A stretch of 64,000 nt of DNA from Planctomycetaceae bacterium (lineage in GTDB: Bacteria > Planctomycetota > SZUA-567). A program made the position numbers and the translations under genes. Location: contig JAJPXZ010000173.1 in NCBI GenBank assembly GCA_021205245.1, positions 1-64,000 on the forward strand, in the 5' to 3' direction. Shown here piece by piece: positions 46,818 to 55,574 of the stretch (its first letter is position 1; every line of letters starts with the position of its first letter). The notes under the pieces are model-generated. The model searched no databases, was not told where the DNA came from, and saw only the letters and a program-made list of their open reading frames with translations.

Positions 46818-48464
46818 TTAATACAGACGAATCGGCAGCGTATAGATTTTTCCGCCCGCATCCATGAACACGGTGAGCACTTCGTCCTCCGGCGGCATGA
46901 ATTGTGGGAACGTGAGGGTGTTCGCGCCTTCGGCCGAATCCATCGCCGTTTCAAACACCGTCTCGCCGTCGTCGTCCATGATGCGGAACTTCACATCGCG
47001 CGCTTCTTCCAAAAAGAACGGTAACCCGTAGAGACCCGTGTCGGGATGGCGTCGCATCGGGTAGGCGTCGGGGACGTTTTCGTCGCCATCACGGCGTAGG
47101 GCGACAACCGCTTCGGGGAAGCCTTCGTCATGGCGCGGCGGGTGGAACCCGGCAGCGAGCAGGCCCTGGCGGACGTCCTTGTCTCCCATCAGCAAATTCC
47201 ACAACAGGCCGGAGCGGTAATTTTCCACCATACACACCATTGGCATTTGGTCGATGGCGAGGTAATGCTTGCTGACCCAATCGTCGCGAAGGCTGACCGC
47301 GTCGTAGGGACCGTATTCGCCCCAGGCGCGGCGCTTCATGCCATTGGCGAGGTTGTTCAGCACCTGCATGGAGAAATGCGGCGTGTACGGCATCGACGAG
47401 ACGGCGGCGGTCGGCGCAACAGTGCCGTTGTCGTTGATGGGGTCGTTGGCGAAATACCCGTTCTTGGTGTGGCAGGCGGTCAGGCCCCAGAAGTTTTCCG
47501 CATACTTGTTCTGCGCCGGCGCTTCGTAGAGGCAATAGCCACGGTTGGAAAGGGTGTGTTTAACGCCACGGACGAAGTAGCCCTTCTTAACGTATTCATC
47601 GGCAAGCAGGTGTGGGTTCAGGCCGATGAACGAGTAATGTGCCAGAAAGAGCGGGCCGCCCGAAAGGGACGTGGCTTCGACCTCGTAGCCGCTGATGGTG
47701 CGGGGGAGATAGGCTGCGCCGGAGGTCCAATAGTCGTAGGCCTTGCGGCTGATTGGATGGGTCGGCGAGGCGATGGCGAGGACATAGGTGATGAGGCATT
47801 CATTATAGCCGAGTATCTTTAGGCCGTTGTGGAAGCCTTTTTTGGGATCCCAATGCCAGTAGAGGCCTTCGTCCTCGCCGTTGGTGAACCAATTCCAATC
47901 CACGTCCTCCCACAGCTCGGTGATGGCTGCGCGTAGCTTTTCTTCGACGCCGGGGCCGTTGAAATACGCGCGGGCGATGAGGAGGCCTTGCAGGAGGAAT
48001 GACGTTTCGACCAGGTCGGCGCCTTCGTCCCGGTCGCCAAACGGCAGGGCATTGCCGGTGTTGCCGTCCAGCCAATGGGGAAATGCGCCGTGTAGGCGCT
48101 GGCGGGGTGTCTTGTCGCGCAGGAAGGTGACGATCTTCACGAGACGAGAGAGCGCTTCGTCGCGCGTCACCCATTCGCGGTCCACGGCGGCGATGGTTGC
48201 GGCGATGGCGAATCCGGTGCCGCCGACCGCGATAGGACGATTGTCCCAGTCATAATTGGCTTCATACACCATACCCGAAGCGGGATCGCCGTCATCCCAA
48301 AAATAGCGGAAGGCATCGTGTTGGAGCTTGTCCAGGACGGCTTGGTCATTGAGGTGGCTCTTATCCGGAGTATAAGCGGCATGTGCAGGCCGCACCGGCA
48401 ACTGGAAGAGGAGAACCGCCATGAGGGGCAGGCACAAGGGCACGATAGGTCTATTAAAGGCCAT
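46818..48464 (-). CDS. GH144-like glucoamylase-fold protein, probable endo-beta-1,2-glucanase
   Basis: The 548-residue exported protein (signal peptide ending RPAHA) belongs to the (alpha/alpha)6 glucoamylase family that includes GH144 beta-1,2-glucanases. Typical text is LQHDAFRYFWDDGDPASGMVYEA, GFHNGLKILGYNECLITYVLAIASP, GPLFLAHYSFIGLNPHLLAD and GLTACHTKNGYFANDPINDNGTVAPTAA. About 85 C-terminal residues form an extra beta-domain. It is convergent with opgH, 55 bases away. As OpgH makes beta-1,2-glucan, local trimming or recycling of that glucan is the natural role. Older annotations call such proteins glucoamylase or Tat-pathway hypothetical. Confidence 0.85.
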   Translation of the reverse strand: MAFNRPIVPLCLPLMAVLLFQLPVRPAHAAYTPDKSHLNDQAVLDKLQHDAFRYFWDDGDPASGMVYEANYDWDNRPIAVGGTGFAIAATIAAVDREWVTRDEALSRLVKIVTFLRDKTPRQRLHGAFPHWLDGNTGNALPFGDRDEGADLVETSFLLQGLLIARAYFNGPGVEEKLRAAITELWEDVDWNWFTNGEDEGLYWHWDPKKGFHNGLKILGYNECLITYVLAIASPTHPISRKAYDYWTSGAAYLPRTISGYEVEATSLSGGPLFLAHYSFIGLNPHLLADEYVKKGYFVRGVKHTLSNRGYCLYEAPAQNKYAENFWGLTACHTKNGYFANDPINDNGTVAPTAAVSSMPYTPHFSMQVLNNLANGMKRRAWGEYGPYDAVSLRDDWVSKHYLAIDQMPMVCMVENYRSGLLWNLLMGDKDVRQGLLAAGFHPPRHDEGFPEAVVALRRDGDENVPDAYPMRRHPDTGLYGLPFFLEEARDVKFRIMDDDGETVFETAMDSAEGANTLTFPQFMPPEDEVLTVFMDAGGKIYTLPIRLY

Positions 48465-48741
48465 AGGATGAGCGAGTCCAATTGCGGTCAGAGAGTAAAG
48501 GTAATGTCGTGAAATTACCCTTACATATGTCGGTGTTATGGGCGGATCCTGCTTGAACTAGTACTAAATATCACCTACATCCATAATCATCTGTGGAAGC
48601 GGATATAAAAGGTTGAAATTGGTTTTTACCAGTGGAGATTTTTCCCCTTGATATTCGCTCCCTTAATGGTACTATAACCCTAAGAAATTTCTGCTAAATA
48701 TTTGGCTAGGCAAATAGATTCCAATGCAACCACAATGCTGG
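48465..48741. other. Intergenic region upstream of the GH144-like gene
   Basis: The AT-richer spacer contains the presumed promoter of the glucanase on the minus strand and the upstream part of the RNA promoter. No ORF is credible. Confidence 0.5.
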
Positions 48742-48747
48742 TATTAT
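48739..48747 (+). promoter_or_regulatory. Extended -10 promoter of the structured RNA
   Basis: TG-G-TATTAT is an extended -10 element. Transcription would begin near 48754, exactly where the basal stem of the RNA starts. The -35 region is weak, as is usual for extended -10 promoters. Confidence 0.5.
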
Positions 48748-48753
48748 TTTATG

Positions 48754-48858
48754 GTGGGTTTAACTTGGCCGTCCTTCCGGTAGACCGGAACGAGACAGTA
48801 TCCTCGGTTTGTCAAGTTAAACCCTTCAAAACTTCCGCCCCGAGGCGGAAGTTTTTTT
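48754..48858 (+). ncRNA. Candidate structured leader RNA or small RNA (three-way junction plus terminator)
   Basis: A basal 11-bp perfect stem, GGGTTTAACTT (48756) with AAGTTAAACCC (48814), encloses two short hairpins: TTCCGG-TAGA-CCGGAA and CGAG/CTCG (alternatively GACA/TGTC). A 10-bp terminator AACTTCCGCC-CCGA-GGCGGAAGTT with T7 follows after six bases. Together with the extended -10 box the unit is about 105 nt. It lies 50 bases upstream of aroD. It could be a terminator-controlled leader or an independent sRNA; I could not match a known riboswitch class. Confidence 0.6.
48830..48858 (+). terminator. Terminator between the structured RNA and aroD
   Basis: AACTTCCGCC-CCGA-GGCGGAAGTT followed by TTTTTTTG, a textbook intrinsic terminator with no protein gene immediately upstream on this strand. 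Confidence 0.9.
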
Positions 48859-48909
48859 GTTGCCGTACGACATTGTAAAATGGCCGCTCTTAGAAGAAGG
48901 ATCGTCACC

Positions 48910-49926
48910 ATGATATGCATCCCAATCAGCGCCGCTACCAACCGGGAGATGCTCGCCCTCATCCGCCAGGCTGCCCTCGAACCGGCCGATTGCTATGAAC
49001 TTCGCCTAGACAACCTCGAGGAGCCGGCGCTGGTGGAGGAACTCGTCGCCGCCTGCGACAGGCCCATAATGGCCACGTGTCGCTCGACCGAAGAGGGTGG
49101 CGGCTACCGGGGCGGCTTCGCGAATCGACGCGATATCCTTCGCCGGGCAATTCTCGCCGGTGTGGAATATATCGACTGCGAAGCAAGCGACATGACCAGC
49201 CTGCGCGGTATCGGTAAGTCCAAACTTGTCATCAGTATGCACGATTTCAGCGGCACGCCGGCCGACCTCGAGTACCGTGTCTCCGCCCTTTCCGCGACCC
49301 AGGCGGATTGGGTCAAGTTCGCCGTCACCGCCCACAGCCAGGCCGACAACCTCAAGGTCTTCGATGTCGCTTCCCACTGCCATAAGCCGGTCATCAGTAT
49401 CGCTATGGGCGAAATGGGCCTGATTAGCCGCGTCCTGGGAAGGCGCTACGGCTCGCGGATAACCTTCGCCAGCTTGGATGCCGGCCGCGAATCCGCGCCC
49501 GGGCAAATCACCGCGCGCGAACTGGCGCGTCTGTACCGGTACGACCGCATCGACGACAACACGCAGCTCTTCGGTGTGCTTGCCGCACCCGGCTCCGGAC
49601 GGCACGACGTCATGGCGATGAACCTGGCCTTCATCAATGTGGGGCAAAACGCCGTGTGCATCCCCTTTGCCGCTCCCGACGGCGCGGAGTTTTTGCAAAC
49701 CATGCCGGCCGCCCTCGGGCTTCAGGGTCTGCGTGTCGCCGAAGTGCACCAAAAAGTCGCCTTGGAATGGGCTGACGAAGCCACCGCCCGAGCCAGAAGC
49801 GTCGGCGCCGCCAGCGTCCTCCTTCGCCGAGACGGGAGGTGGATTGCGGATTACGACCAAACCGCCTCGGGGGAGGGCCGCTGCCCTTTTTTGCATTTCA
49901 ACATCGGGATGGCGACATCGGCGTAA
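48910..49926 (+). CDS. aroD: Type I 3-dehydroquinate dehydratase fused to a shikimate-dehydrogenase N-domain remnant
   Basis: Residues 1-220 of this 338-residue protein are a type I DHQ dehydratase (YELRLDNLEEP, IMATCRSTEEGG, catalytic His in LVISMHDFSG, Schiff-base Lys in DWVKFAVTAHS). Residues 225-320 resemble only the substrate-binding half of shikimate dehydrogenase (LFGVLAAPGSGRHDVMAMNLAFINVGQNAVCIPF). The NADP-binding Rossmann half is absent. The catalytic Lys region reads VAEVHQKVAL instead of VTIPHKEA, so the second activity is doubtful. It catalyses step 3 of the shikimate pathway. ATG 48910 with AAGGA upstream is preferred over the ORF-track start. Confidence 0.88.
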   Translation: MICIPISAATNREMLALIRQAALEPADCYELRLDNLEEPALVEELVAACDRPIMATCRSTEEGGGYRGGFANRRDILRRAILAGVEYIDCEASDMTSLRGIGKSKLVISMHDFSGTPADLEYRVSALSATQADWVKFAVTAHSQADNLKVFDVASHCHKPVISIAMGEMGLISRVLGRRYGSRITFASLDAGRESAPGQITARELARLYRYDRIDDNTQLFGVLAAPGSGRHDVMAMNLAFINVGQNAVCIPFAAPDGAEFLQTMPAALGLQGLRVAEVHQKVALEWADEATARARSVGAASVLLRRDGRWIADYDQTASGEGRCPFLHFNIGMATSA

Positions 49927-49951
49927 GCGGCCGTTGACGTACCGGGCACAG

Positions 49952-50860
49952 TTACATCGCGCTTTTGAAGGATTTGATAAAGCTGCCGAGCAGCGGTTTT
50001 TTGCTAGTGTTCCGTTTTCTGACAATGCTCACCTTCCAGTCCGGAAGGGTCGGCGCGGTGGTGAAAAATCGCGGCGCCGGCGGCTCGATTGGCGAAAGCG
50101 CGTACGACAGTGGCACGAAGGCCACGCCGACGTCGTGGGACGCAAGATGGATGGCGGTGGATACGCTGGCGGTAGTGACGGCGATATCCGGCGCTATTTT
50201 TTCAGCCTTGAAGAAGGCGTCGGCCGAGTCCCGAAGGCGCATGTGTTCCTGTGACAGGATGAACTTGGCGTCAACGAGGGAGGCTGGAGCGATGTACGGA
50301 TAGTCCTCGCCGTCGCGCGTTACGGCCTGATCGCAGAGCGGATTGTCTGGTGCAATCGCGAGGAGAATTTCCTCGTAAAATAACACCTCGTATAACAACG
50401 AGCGGTTCCGCCGCGTTTCGACAATGACGGCGACGTCTATGCCGCCATCCACAAGAAGGTTTTCCAATACAGACGAAGTCTCGGTATGGATAACCACCTC
50501 GATCTGCGGGTTGTCGCGGCTAAAGATCGGCAATACCTTCGGGACCAGACTTTTGCTAAAAGTATAGGAAATGCCGAAGTGGACCCGTCCGGCACTACCC
50601 TGCGATATGGCATGGAGTTCGGCGTCCATCTCATGCTTGATGCGAAGCAGTCGGCGGGTGATTTCGGAAAAGTTCTCCCCCGCTTCGGTGAGGTGCAATC
50701 CGTGCTGAACCCGGGCGAAGAGTGGGCAGCCGGTTTTTTCTTCCAGCTTGGCGAGTGTTTTCGACAAAGTCGACTGGCTGACGATGAGTTTTTCAGCCGC
50801 GCGCGAGAGGTTTTTTTCGCTGGCCATGGCGGCAAAATATTCGAGTTCCCTGAAATCCAT
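49952..50860 (-). CDS. LysR-family transcriptional regulator (distal)
   Basis: The 302-residue regulator has the N-terminal winged helix MDFRELEYFAAMASEKNLSRAAEKLIVSQSTLSKTLAKLEEKTGCPLFAR and a LysR substrate-binding domain with FGISYTFSKSLVPKVLPIFSRDNPQIEV. The start is taken at MDFREL (50860), eight codons inside the ORF-track frame. It lies 35 bases downstream of a second LysR gene on the same strand, and the two probably form an operon divergent from the catabolic cluster at 52.2 kb. They are only distantly alike, so they may sense different intermediates. Confidence 0.92.
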   Translation of the reverse strand: MDFRELEYFAAMASEKNLSRAAEKLIVSQSTLSKTLAKLEEKTGCPLFARVQHGLHLTEAGENFSEITRRLLRIKHEMDAELHAISQGSAGRVHFGISYTFSKSLVPKVLPIFSRDNPQIEVVIHTETSSVLENLLVDGGIDVAVIVETRRNRSLLYEVLFYEEILLAIAPDNPLCDQAVTRDGEDYPYIAPASLVDAKFILSQEHMRLRDSADAFFKAEKIAPDIAVTTASVSTAIHLASHDVGVAFVPLSYALSPIEPPAPRFFTTAPTLPDWKVSIVRKRNTSKKPLLGSFIKSFKSAM

Positions 50861-50895
50861 CTTCCAACCACCTCTCTCTACCATTCCCAGCGGTT

Positions 50896-51789
50896 CTATC
50901 GGGCAAAATCCAAAACCAGCTTGGTGAAGTGTTCGGTGGCCTCATCGGGCCTGACATTTTTCAACCGGGTGAAATACACATCCATGACCACCGGGTCGCC
51001 GACAGAATAGAACGCCGGCGCTTCGGAAAAGCGGAAATGCCGTGTTCCCGTGGCTGGTGCGAAGCTGACGCCTGCGCCGGTGGCGGCAACGCGTATGGCG
51101 GTGAGAACGCTCCGGGTTTGCATCAAGATGCGGGGCGCGATTTTTTCCCGGGCGAGGAGTTCGTCCGACAGGACCCGGGTGCGCTGGTATGGGAAAAGCC
51201 GGATAAAGGAATCCCCGCTCAGCAGGTTGATATCGACCCACGGTTTGAAACAATCCTGCTTCCACACCGCATGTTCCGAGACGGGATGGTCCCGCGAGGT
51301 GACCAGCAGGATTTCGTCCCGCATCAACGGCACCTGGAAGAATTCGTTGCCTGGCAGCACGCTTGTCGTCACGGCGAGATCGGCCTGGCCACTGCGAAGA
51401 AGTTCCGCCGTGTCGTTCGATTCGATCATCATGAGGTTGACGTTGGGATGGGCGATGCGGAACTGGCGAATGGCGAAGGGATGGATATAACTGCCCTCGA
51501 ATGGTGGACACGTCACGCGGAGAAAACGGTCGGCCTCACGCGGCGCGACTTTTTCCAATTCACCGGCGATGCTTTCGATCTGCCGTGCATAGGCGATGAA
51601 TCGCTCGCCCGCATAGGTCGGTACGTAGCCGCCCTCACCCCGCTCGAATAGTTCCACGCCGAGGTTGTCCGAAAGATTCCGCAGATAGGTCGTCAAGGAC
51701 GGCTGGGAAATACCCAACGTTTTGGCAGCCGAAGAAATACTGCCGTTCTCCACCACCGCCATGACATACCGCATTGATTTGAAATCCAT
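50896..51789 (-). CDS. LysR-family transcriptional regulator (proximal)
   Basis: The 297-residue protein begins MDFKSMRYVMAVVENGSISSAAKTLGISQPSLTTYLRNLSDNLGVELFERGEGG, a standard LysR HTH. An effector domain follows with NVNLMMIESNDTAELLRSGQADLAVTTSVLPG. It is divergent from the aldehyde dehydrogenase gene across a 480-base region with three copies of a 15-base motif. It is the best candidate for the activator of the TRAP/catabolic cluster. Confidence 0.93.
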   Translation of the reverse strand: MDFKSMRYVMAVVENGSISSAAKTLGISQPSLTTYLRNLSDNLGVELFERGEGGYVPTYAGERFIAYARQIESIAGELEKVAPREADRFLRVTCPPFEGSYIHPFAIRQFRIAHPNVNLMMIESNDTAELLRSGQADLAVTTSVLPGNEFFQVPLMRDEILLVTSRDHPVSEHAVWKQDCFKPWVDINLLSGDSFIRLFPYQRTRVLSDELLAREKIAPRILMQTRSVLTAIRVAATGAGVSFAPATGTRHFRFSEAPAFYSVGDPVVMDVYFTRLKNVRPDEATEHFTKLVLDFAR

Positions 51790-52271
51790 CGCCGTTTCCC
51801 CACCGGATGAAATTCGTCTTTCTATAATGGTAGCGGATGGGTTCGCGAGAGGCCATAGGTTTTTGTCATACTTGAATAGGATTAACTCATTGGCAGCTCG
51901 TCGGGCCAGCGTGTATACTCAAATTACCGAGAGGACAAACGCGAAAGAAGCGCAAAAGCCGCCCTGGAAATGCTTCATATCGGAACAAATTTGCGCTCAG
52001 TGGGAAAACTTCAGGGTATAGTTTTTTGTCATACCCGTTATAGATTTTTGTCATTGGCATGTAGCCCCGCTAGCGGCTACACTGATAGTGTCCCAAGCTA
52101 AACGGCTATATCCTAACCAGGCACACTTCACGTTATTGCAGCCACATCACTGAAGCACATCCTATCGACCACGTCACCCATACTGCGTCACTACGCGGCG
52201 CGGGAGCGCACGAACCGTGTCAAAACCGTCGTCCCTTGTGGACGTATTCCCTGACTGGAGGATTATTCGAG
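51790..52271. promoter_or_regulatory. Divergent control region with three ATAGNTTTTTGTCAT repeats
   Basis: The motif occurs at about 51855-51869 (CATAGGTTTTTGTCATACT), 52018-52032 (GTATAGTTTTTTGTCATACC) and 52040-52054 (TTATAGATTTTTGTCATTGG). The last two are 22 bases apart, two helical turns. A palindrome GTAGCC-CCGCTAGC-GGCTAC follows at 52061-52080. Nothing coding is visible. This looks like a LysR-controlled divergent promoter. Confidence 0.6.
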
Positions 52272-53729
52272 ATGGCAGACGTTAAGAAGTATATGAACTT
52301 TATCGACGGCAAATGGACCGCCCCCACCACGAACGAATACTACGATAATATCAATCCCGCGAACCGCGACGACGTCATCGGCAAATACCCTCTCTCAGCC
52401 AAGAAGGATGTCGATACGGCAATAGATAGCTGCCAGCGCGCTTTCAAGGTCTGGAGCAAGATGCTGGTCGGAGAACGGGAAAAGATTATAAACAAGTTCG
52501 TCGAACTCCTCGACGCGAACAAGCAGAAGATTGGCGAGATGCTCACCCGCGAACAAGGCAAGACGCTGAAGGAAGCTTTGGGCGAACCGACTCGCGGCGT
52601 TGTCGAATGCCGGTATTTCATGGGCGAAGGCACCCGCCTCGAAGGCATCACCATGCCGTCCGACCGTCCCGGCGTCATGTCGGTAGCGCAACGGGTTCCG
52701 CTGGGCGTGGTCGCCGCCATCGCGCCGTGGAATTTCCCCTTCCTCACCCCGCTTCGCAAAATCATGCCCGCCCTGGTCTGCGGCAACACGGTGATTTTCA
52801 AGCCCGCGTTCGAGACCCCCCAGTGCGGCGTCATGCTTATGGAATTGTTCGAACAGGCAGGCCTGCCCGCCGGCGTCGTCAACATGGTTATCGGCAAGGG
52901 CAGCGTCATGGGCGACGCCATATCGTCGAATCCGCTGGTTCGCGGCATCACCTTTACCGGGTCCACCGGAGTCGGCCAGCGCATTAACGAAACCGCCGCC
53001 AAGAACTTCACCAAGGTCCAGTTGGAGATGGGCGGCAAGAATCCTTCCGTCGTCGCCAACTATTCGAAGCTTGCCGCCGCCGCCAAGCAGCTCGCCGGCG
53101 CGGCCTACGCCCTCGCCGGTCAGCGCTGCACTTCCATCAGCCGGGTCATCGTCCTCGAGGATCAGGCGGAAGAGTTCGAAAACTATCTCGCTGAAGAAAC
53201 CACCAAGTTCGTTATGGGCGACGGCATGGACCCCAAGGTCACCATCGGCCCGGTCATGAATCAGAAAGCCTGCGATGATATCTTGGGCTACATCCAGTCC
53301 GCCAAGGACGAAGGCGCCACCATCCGCGTCGGCGGCAAACAACTCACCGGCGGCATCTACGACAAGAGCTGCTGGATTGAGCCGACCCTCATCACCAACG
53401 TGACGCCGAAAATGAAGGTGGCGATTGACGAAATCTTCGGGCCGGTCCTCGTCGTCCTCCGCGCCAAGAATTTTGAAGAAGCGGTCGCCATGGCCAACGA
53501 CACCAAGTACGGCCTCGCCTCGTCCATCTTCACAGACGACCTCGACAAGATTTACTACTTCGTCCAGGAAATCGAATCCGGCATGGTCCACATCAACCAC
53601 GGAACAGTCACCGACGGCACCATGCCGTTCGGCGGGGTCAAGCAGTCCGGTATCGGTCAGTTCTCAAAGGGCAAGACCAACAAGGACTTCTTCACCCAGT
53701 ACAAGGTCGTGTACACGAAGTACGTCTAA
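52272..53729 (+). CDS. Aldehyde dehydrogenase (ketoglutarate-semialdehyde/succinate-semialdehyde-like)
   Basis: The 485-residue NAD(P)-dependent enzyme has APWNFPFLTPLRKIMPALVCGNTVIFKPA, FTGSTGVGQRI, the catalytic Glu in QLEMGGKNPSVV and the nucleophile Cys in AGQRCTSISRV, so it is complete. The sequence style is that of the 2,5-dioxovalerate dehydrogenase group used at the end of sugar-acid pathways, but specificity cannot be assigned by eye. ATG 52272 follows GGAGGATTATTCGAG. It is the first gene of the cluster transcribed away from the LysR pair. Confidence 0.9.
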   Translation: MADVKKYMNFIDGKWTAPTTNEYYDNINPANRDDVIGKYPLSAKKDVDTAIDSCQRAFKVWSKMLVGEREKIINKFVELLDANKQKIGEMLTREQGKTLKEALGEPTRGVVECRYFMGEGTRLEGITMPSDRPGVMSVAQRVPLGVVAAIAPWNFPFLTPLRKIMPALVCGNTVIFKPAFETPQCGVMLMELFEQAGLPAGVVNMVIGKGSVMGDAISSNPLVRGITFTGSTGVGQRINETAAKNFTKVQLEMGGKNPSVVANYSKLAAAAKQLAGAAYALAGQRCTSISRVIVLEDQAEEFENYLAEETTKFVMGDGMDPKVTIGPVMNQKACDDILGYIQSAKDEGATIRVGGKQLTGGIYDKSCWIEPTLITNVTPKMKVAIDEIFGPVLVVLRAKNFEEAVAMANDTKYGLASSIFTDDLDKIYYFVQEIESGMVHINHGTVTDGTMPFGGVKQSGIGQFSKGKTNKDFFTQYKVVYTKYV

Positions 53730-53747
53730 TTACGAATCGCACTGGCC

Positions 53748-53777
53748 GGCGGAATGGCTGCTCCGCACTGTTCCGCC
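53748..53777 (+). other. Intercistronic hairpin
   Basis: GGCGGAA and TTCCGCC pair around 16 bases in the 73-base gap between the aldehyde dehydrogenase and the aldolase genes. With no T-run it is more likely an mRNA-processing element than a terminator. Confidence 0.4.
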
Positions 53778-53802
53778 GCCAAATAGAGAAGGAAGGCATT
53801 CC

Positions 53803-54477
53803 ATGATTCATGTGCGCACGAAATTTCAGCGGCCGGACGCGAAGGTGGTCGAGGCGTTCAAAAAGCACGCCAGCGCCACCGTTCACGAAGCCTCGGGCCG
53901 TAAGGGCTATATCGACTACCGCATTAAGCCCATCGCCACTGGCCTGCGGATTTGCGGACCGGCATTTACCTGCGAATGCGCGCCCGGCGACAATATGATG
54001 CTCCATAAAGCGCTCGAGCGGGCGCAGCCTGGCGACGTCATCGTGGCCACGACTGCCGGCGCGGAAGACTACGGGTATTTCGGCGACCTCATGGCAACGA
54101 GCGCATTGGCCCGCAAGGTCGCCGGGCTGGCCATCCAGGGTTGCATTCGCGACAGCGCCGAAATCATCGAAGCAGGCTTCCCAATCTTCTCCACCGGCAA
54201 GTGCATTCGCGGCACCGGCAAGGGCACCCTCGGCCTTATCAACTACCCGATATTCTTCGGCGGCTGCCAGATTGAACCAGGCGATATCATCATCGGCGAC
54301 GATGACGGCATGGTGGCGGTGAAGCTGGCCGATGCGGCAGAAATCCTGAAAAAGACCGAGGAGCGGGTCTCCAAGGAAGACGGCAAAGCGAAGACACTCG
54401 CGAGTGGTGTCTCCAGCGTCGAATTCAACAAGTTCGGCCCGATGTTCGAAAAGGCCGGCTTGGTCGAAGAAGAATAG
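53803..54477 (+). CDS. RraA/HMG-aldolase family protein
   Basis: The 224-residue protein shows the RraA-like signature FGDLMATSALARKVAGLAIQGCIRDSAEI. In class II pyruvate aldolases of this family (4-hydroxy-4-methyl-2-oxoglutarate aldolase, oxaloacetate decarboxylase) the Arg-Asp pair and divalent metal bind pyruvate. The pair RD is present; the preceding Asp of DG is Gln. In a catabolic cluster it probably cleaves a 4-hydroxy-2-oxo acid or decarboxylates an oxo-diacid, rather than regulating RNase E. ATG 53803 follows GAAGGCATTCC. The ORF-track start is inside the aldehyde dehydrogenase. Confidence 0.85.
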   Translation: MIHVRTKFQRPDAKVVEAFKKHASATVHEASGRKGYIDYRIKPIATGLRICGPAFTCECAPGDNMMLHKALERAQPGDVIVATTAGAEDYGYFGDLMATSALARKVAGLAIQGCIRDSAEIIEAGFPIFSTGKCIRGTGKGTLGLINYPIFFGGCQIEPGDIIIGDDDGMVAVKLADAAEILKKTEERVSKEDGKAKTLASGVSSVEFNKFGPMFEKAGLVEEE

Positions 54478-54486
54478 GAAGACCTC

Positions 54487-55530
54487 ATGAAAATCGACGT
54501 TGCATCCCTGAGAAACGCGGCAATCACCATCCTGAAATCCTGCGGCGAATCCGACGAAGGCGCGGCCACCGTCGCCGATTCCATGATAATGGCCGACTCC
54601 CGTGGCATCACCACCCACGGCACCTATCTCCTCAGCCCCATCCGCAAGCGGGTCGATGCGAATCAGTTGCCGCTTCCCACCAAGGCGACCCTGACCGAGG
54701 ACAAGGGCTGCACCGCCGTCGTTGACGGTGGCGACGGCCTCGGCGCTATCGCCGGCAAGCTGGCGGTCGAGACCGCGGTGGCGAAGGCGAAGCAGGGCGG
54801 CGTGGCATCCGTTCTTATCCGCAACACCAACAATGTCGGTTCCCTCGCCTGCTATACGGAAGCTGCGGCGCGCCAGGGCATGATTGCCACAATGACCTGC
54901 AACGCAGCGCCCGCCATGTCCCCCTGGGGCGGAGCCGAACCTTTCCTCGGCACTAACCCCCTCGCCATGGCAATCTACACCGGCACCGACACGCTCTTTT
55001 CCGCCGACATGGCCTCGAGCGTTGTGGCGCGCGGCAAAATCCGCAAAGCGGCCCGGAACGGCGAGACCATTCCCAACAATTGGGCCATGGACGCGGACGG
55101 CAATTTCACCACCGATCCAAACGCCGCGCTGAAGGGGTGCCTGCTGCCAATGGGCGGTCCCAAGGGTTCGGCCATCGCCCTGTTTGTCGATATTTTCTCC
55201 GGCCTTCTCTCCGGTTCGCGGTACGCGCGGGATTTGAAAAGCTTCCACGCGCCCGAAGGTTCCACCGGCGTCGGCGCGGCCCTGACTGTTTTCAATATCG
55301 AAAACTTCATGCCGCTCGCGACCTTCAAGAACTTGATGCAGGACTACATCACTCAAATGAAAAGCCTGCCAAAAGCCAAGGGCTTTGACGAAATCTACCT
55401 GCCGGGCGAAATCGAACAAAATCGCGAACGCACCAGCCGTTCCGAAGGGGTCAACCTGGACGACAACGCGGTCAAGGCCATCGACGATTTGCTCGAAGCC
55501 GCCGGTTCGGCGCAACGCTTACAAAAATAA
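54487..55530 (+). CDS. Ldh-family (malate/L-lactate/sulfolactate type) NAD(P)-dependent oxidoreductase
   Basis: The 347-residue protein belongs to the Ldh_2 family: ADSRGITTHGTYLLSPIRKRV, IRNTNNVGSLACYTEAAARQGMI and PWGGAEPFLGTNPLAMAIYT are its signatures. It has no classical Rossmann fold. Members reduce or oxidise 2-oxo/2-hydroxy acids such as malate, sulfolactate, ureidoglycolate and delta1-piperideine-2-carboxylate. Nine bases separate it from the aldolase gene, so the pair could handle the same oxo-acid. GGAAGACCTC precedes the ATG. Confidence 0.9.
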   Translation: MKIDVASLRNAAITILKSCGESDEGAATVADSMIMADSRGITTHGTYLLSPIRKRVDANQLPLPTKATLTEDKGCTAVVDGGDGLGAIAGKLAVETAVAKAKQGGVASVLIRNTNNVGSLACYTEAAARQGMIATMTCNAAPAMSPWGGAEPFLGTNPLAMAIYTGTDTLFSADMASSVVARGKIRKAARNGETIPNNWAMDADGNFTTDPNAALKGCLLPMGGPKGSAIALFVDIFSGLLSGSRYARDLKSFHAPEGSTGVGAALTVFNIENFMPLATFKNLMQDYITQMKSLPKAKGFDEIYLPGEIEQNRERTSRSEGVNLDDNAVKAIDDLLEAAGSAQRLQK

Positions 55531-55574
55531 CCTGTCTGTCATTTTTCCATTATTTCCCACTCAAGGAGAACACC

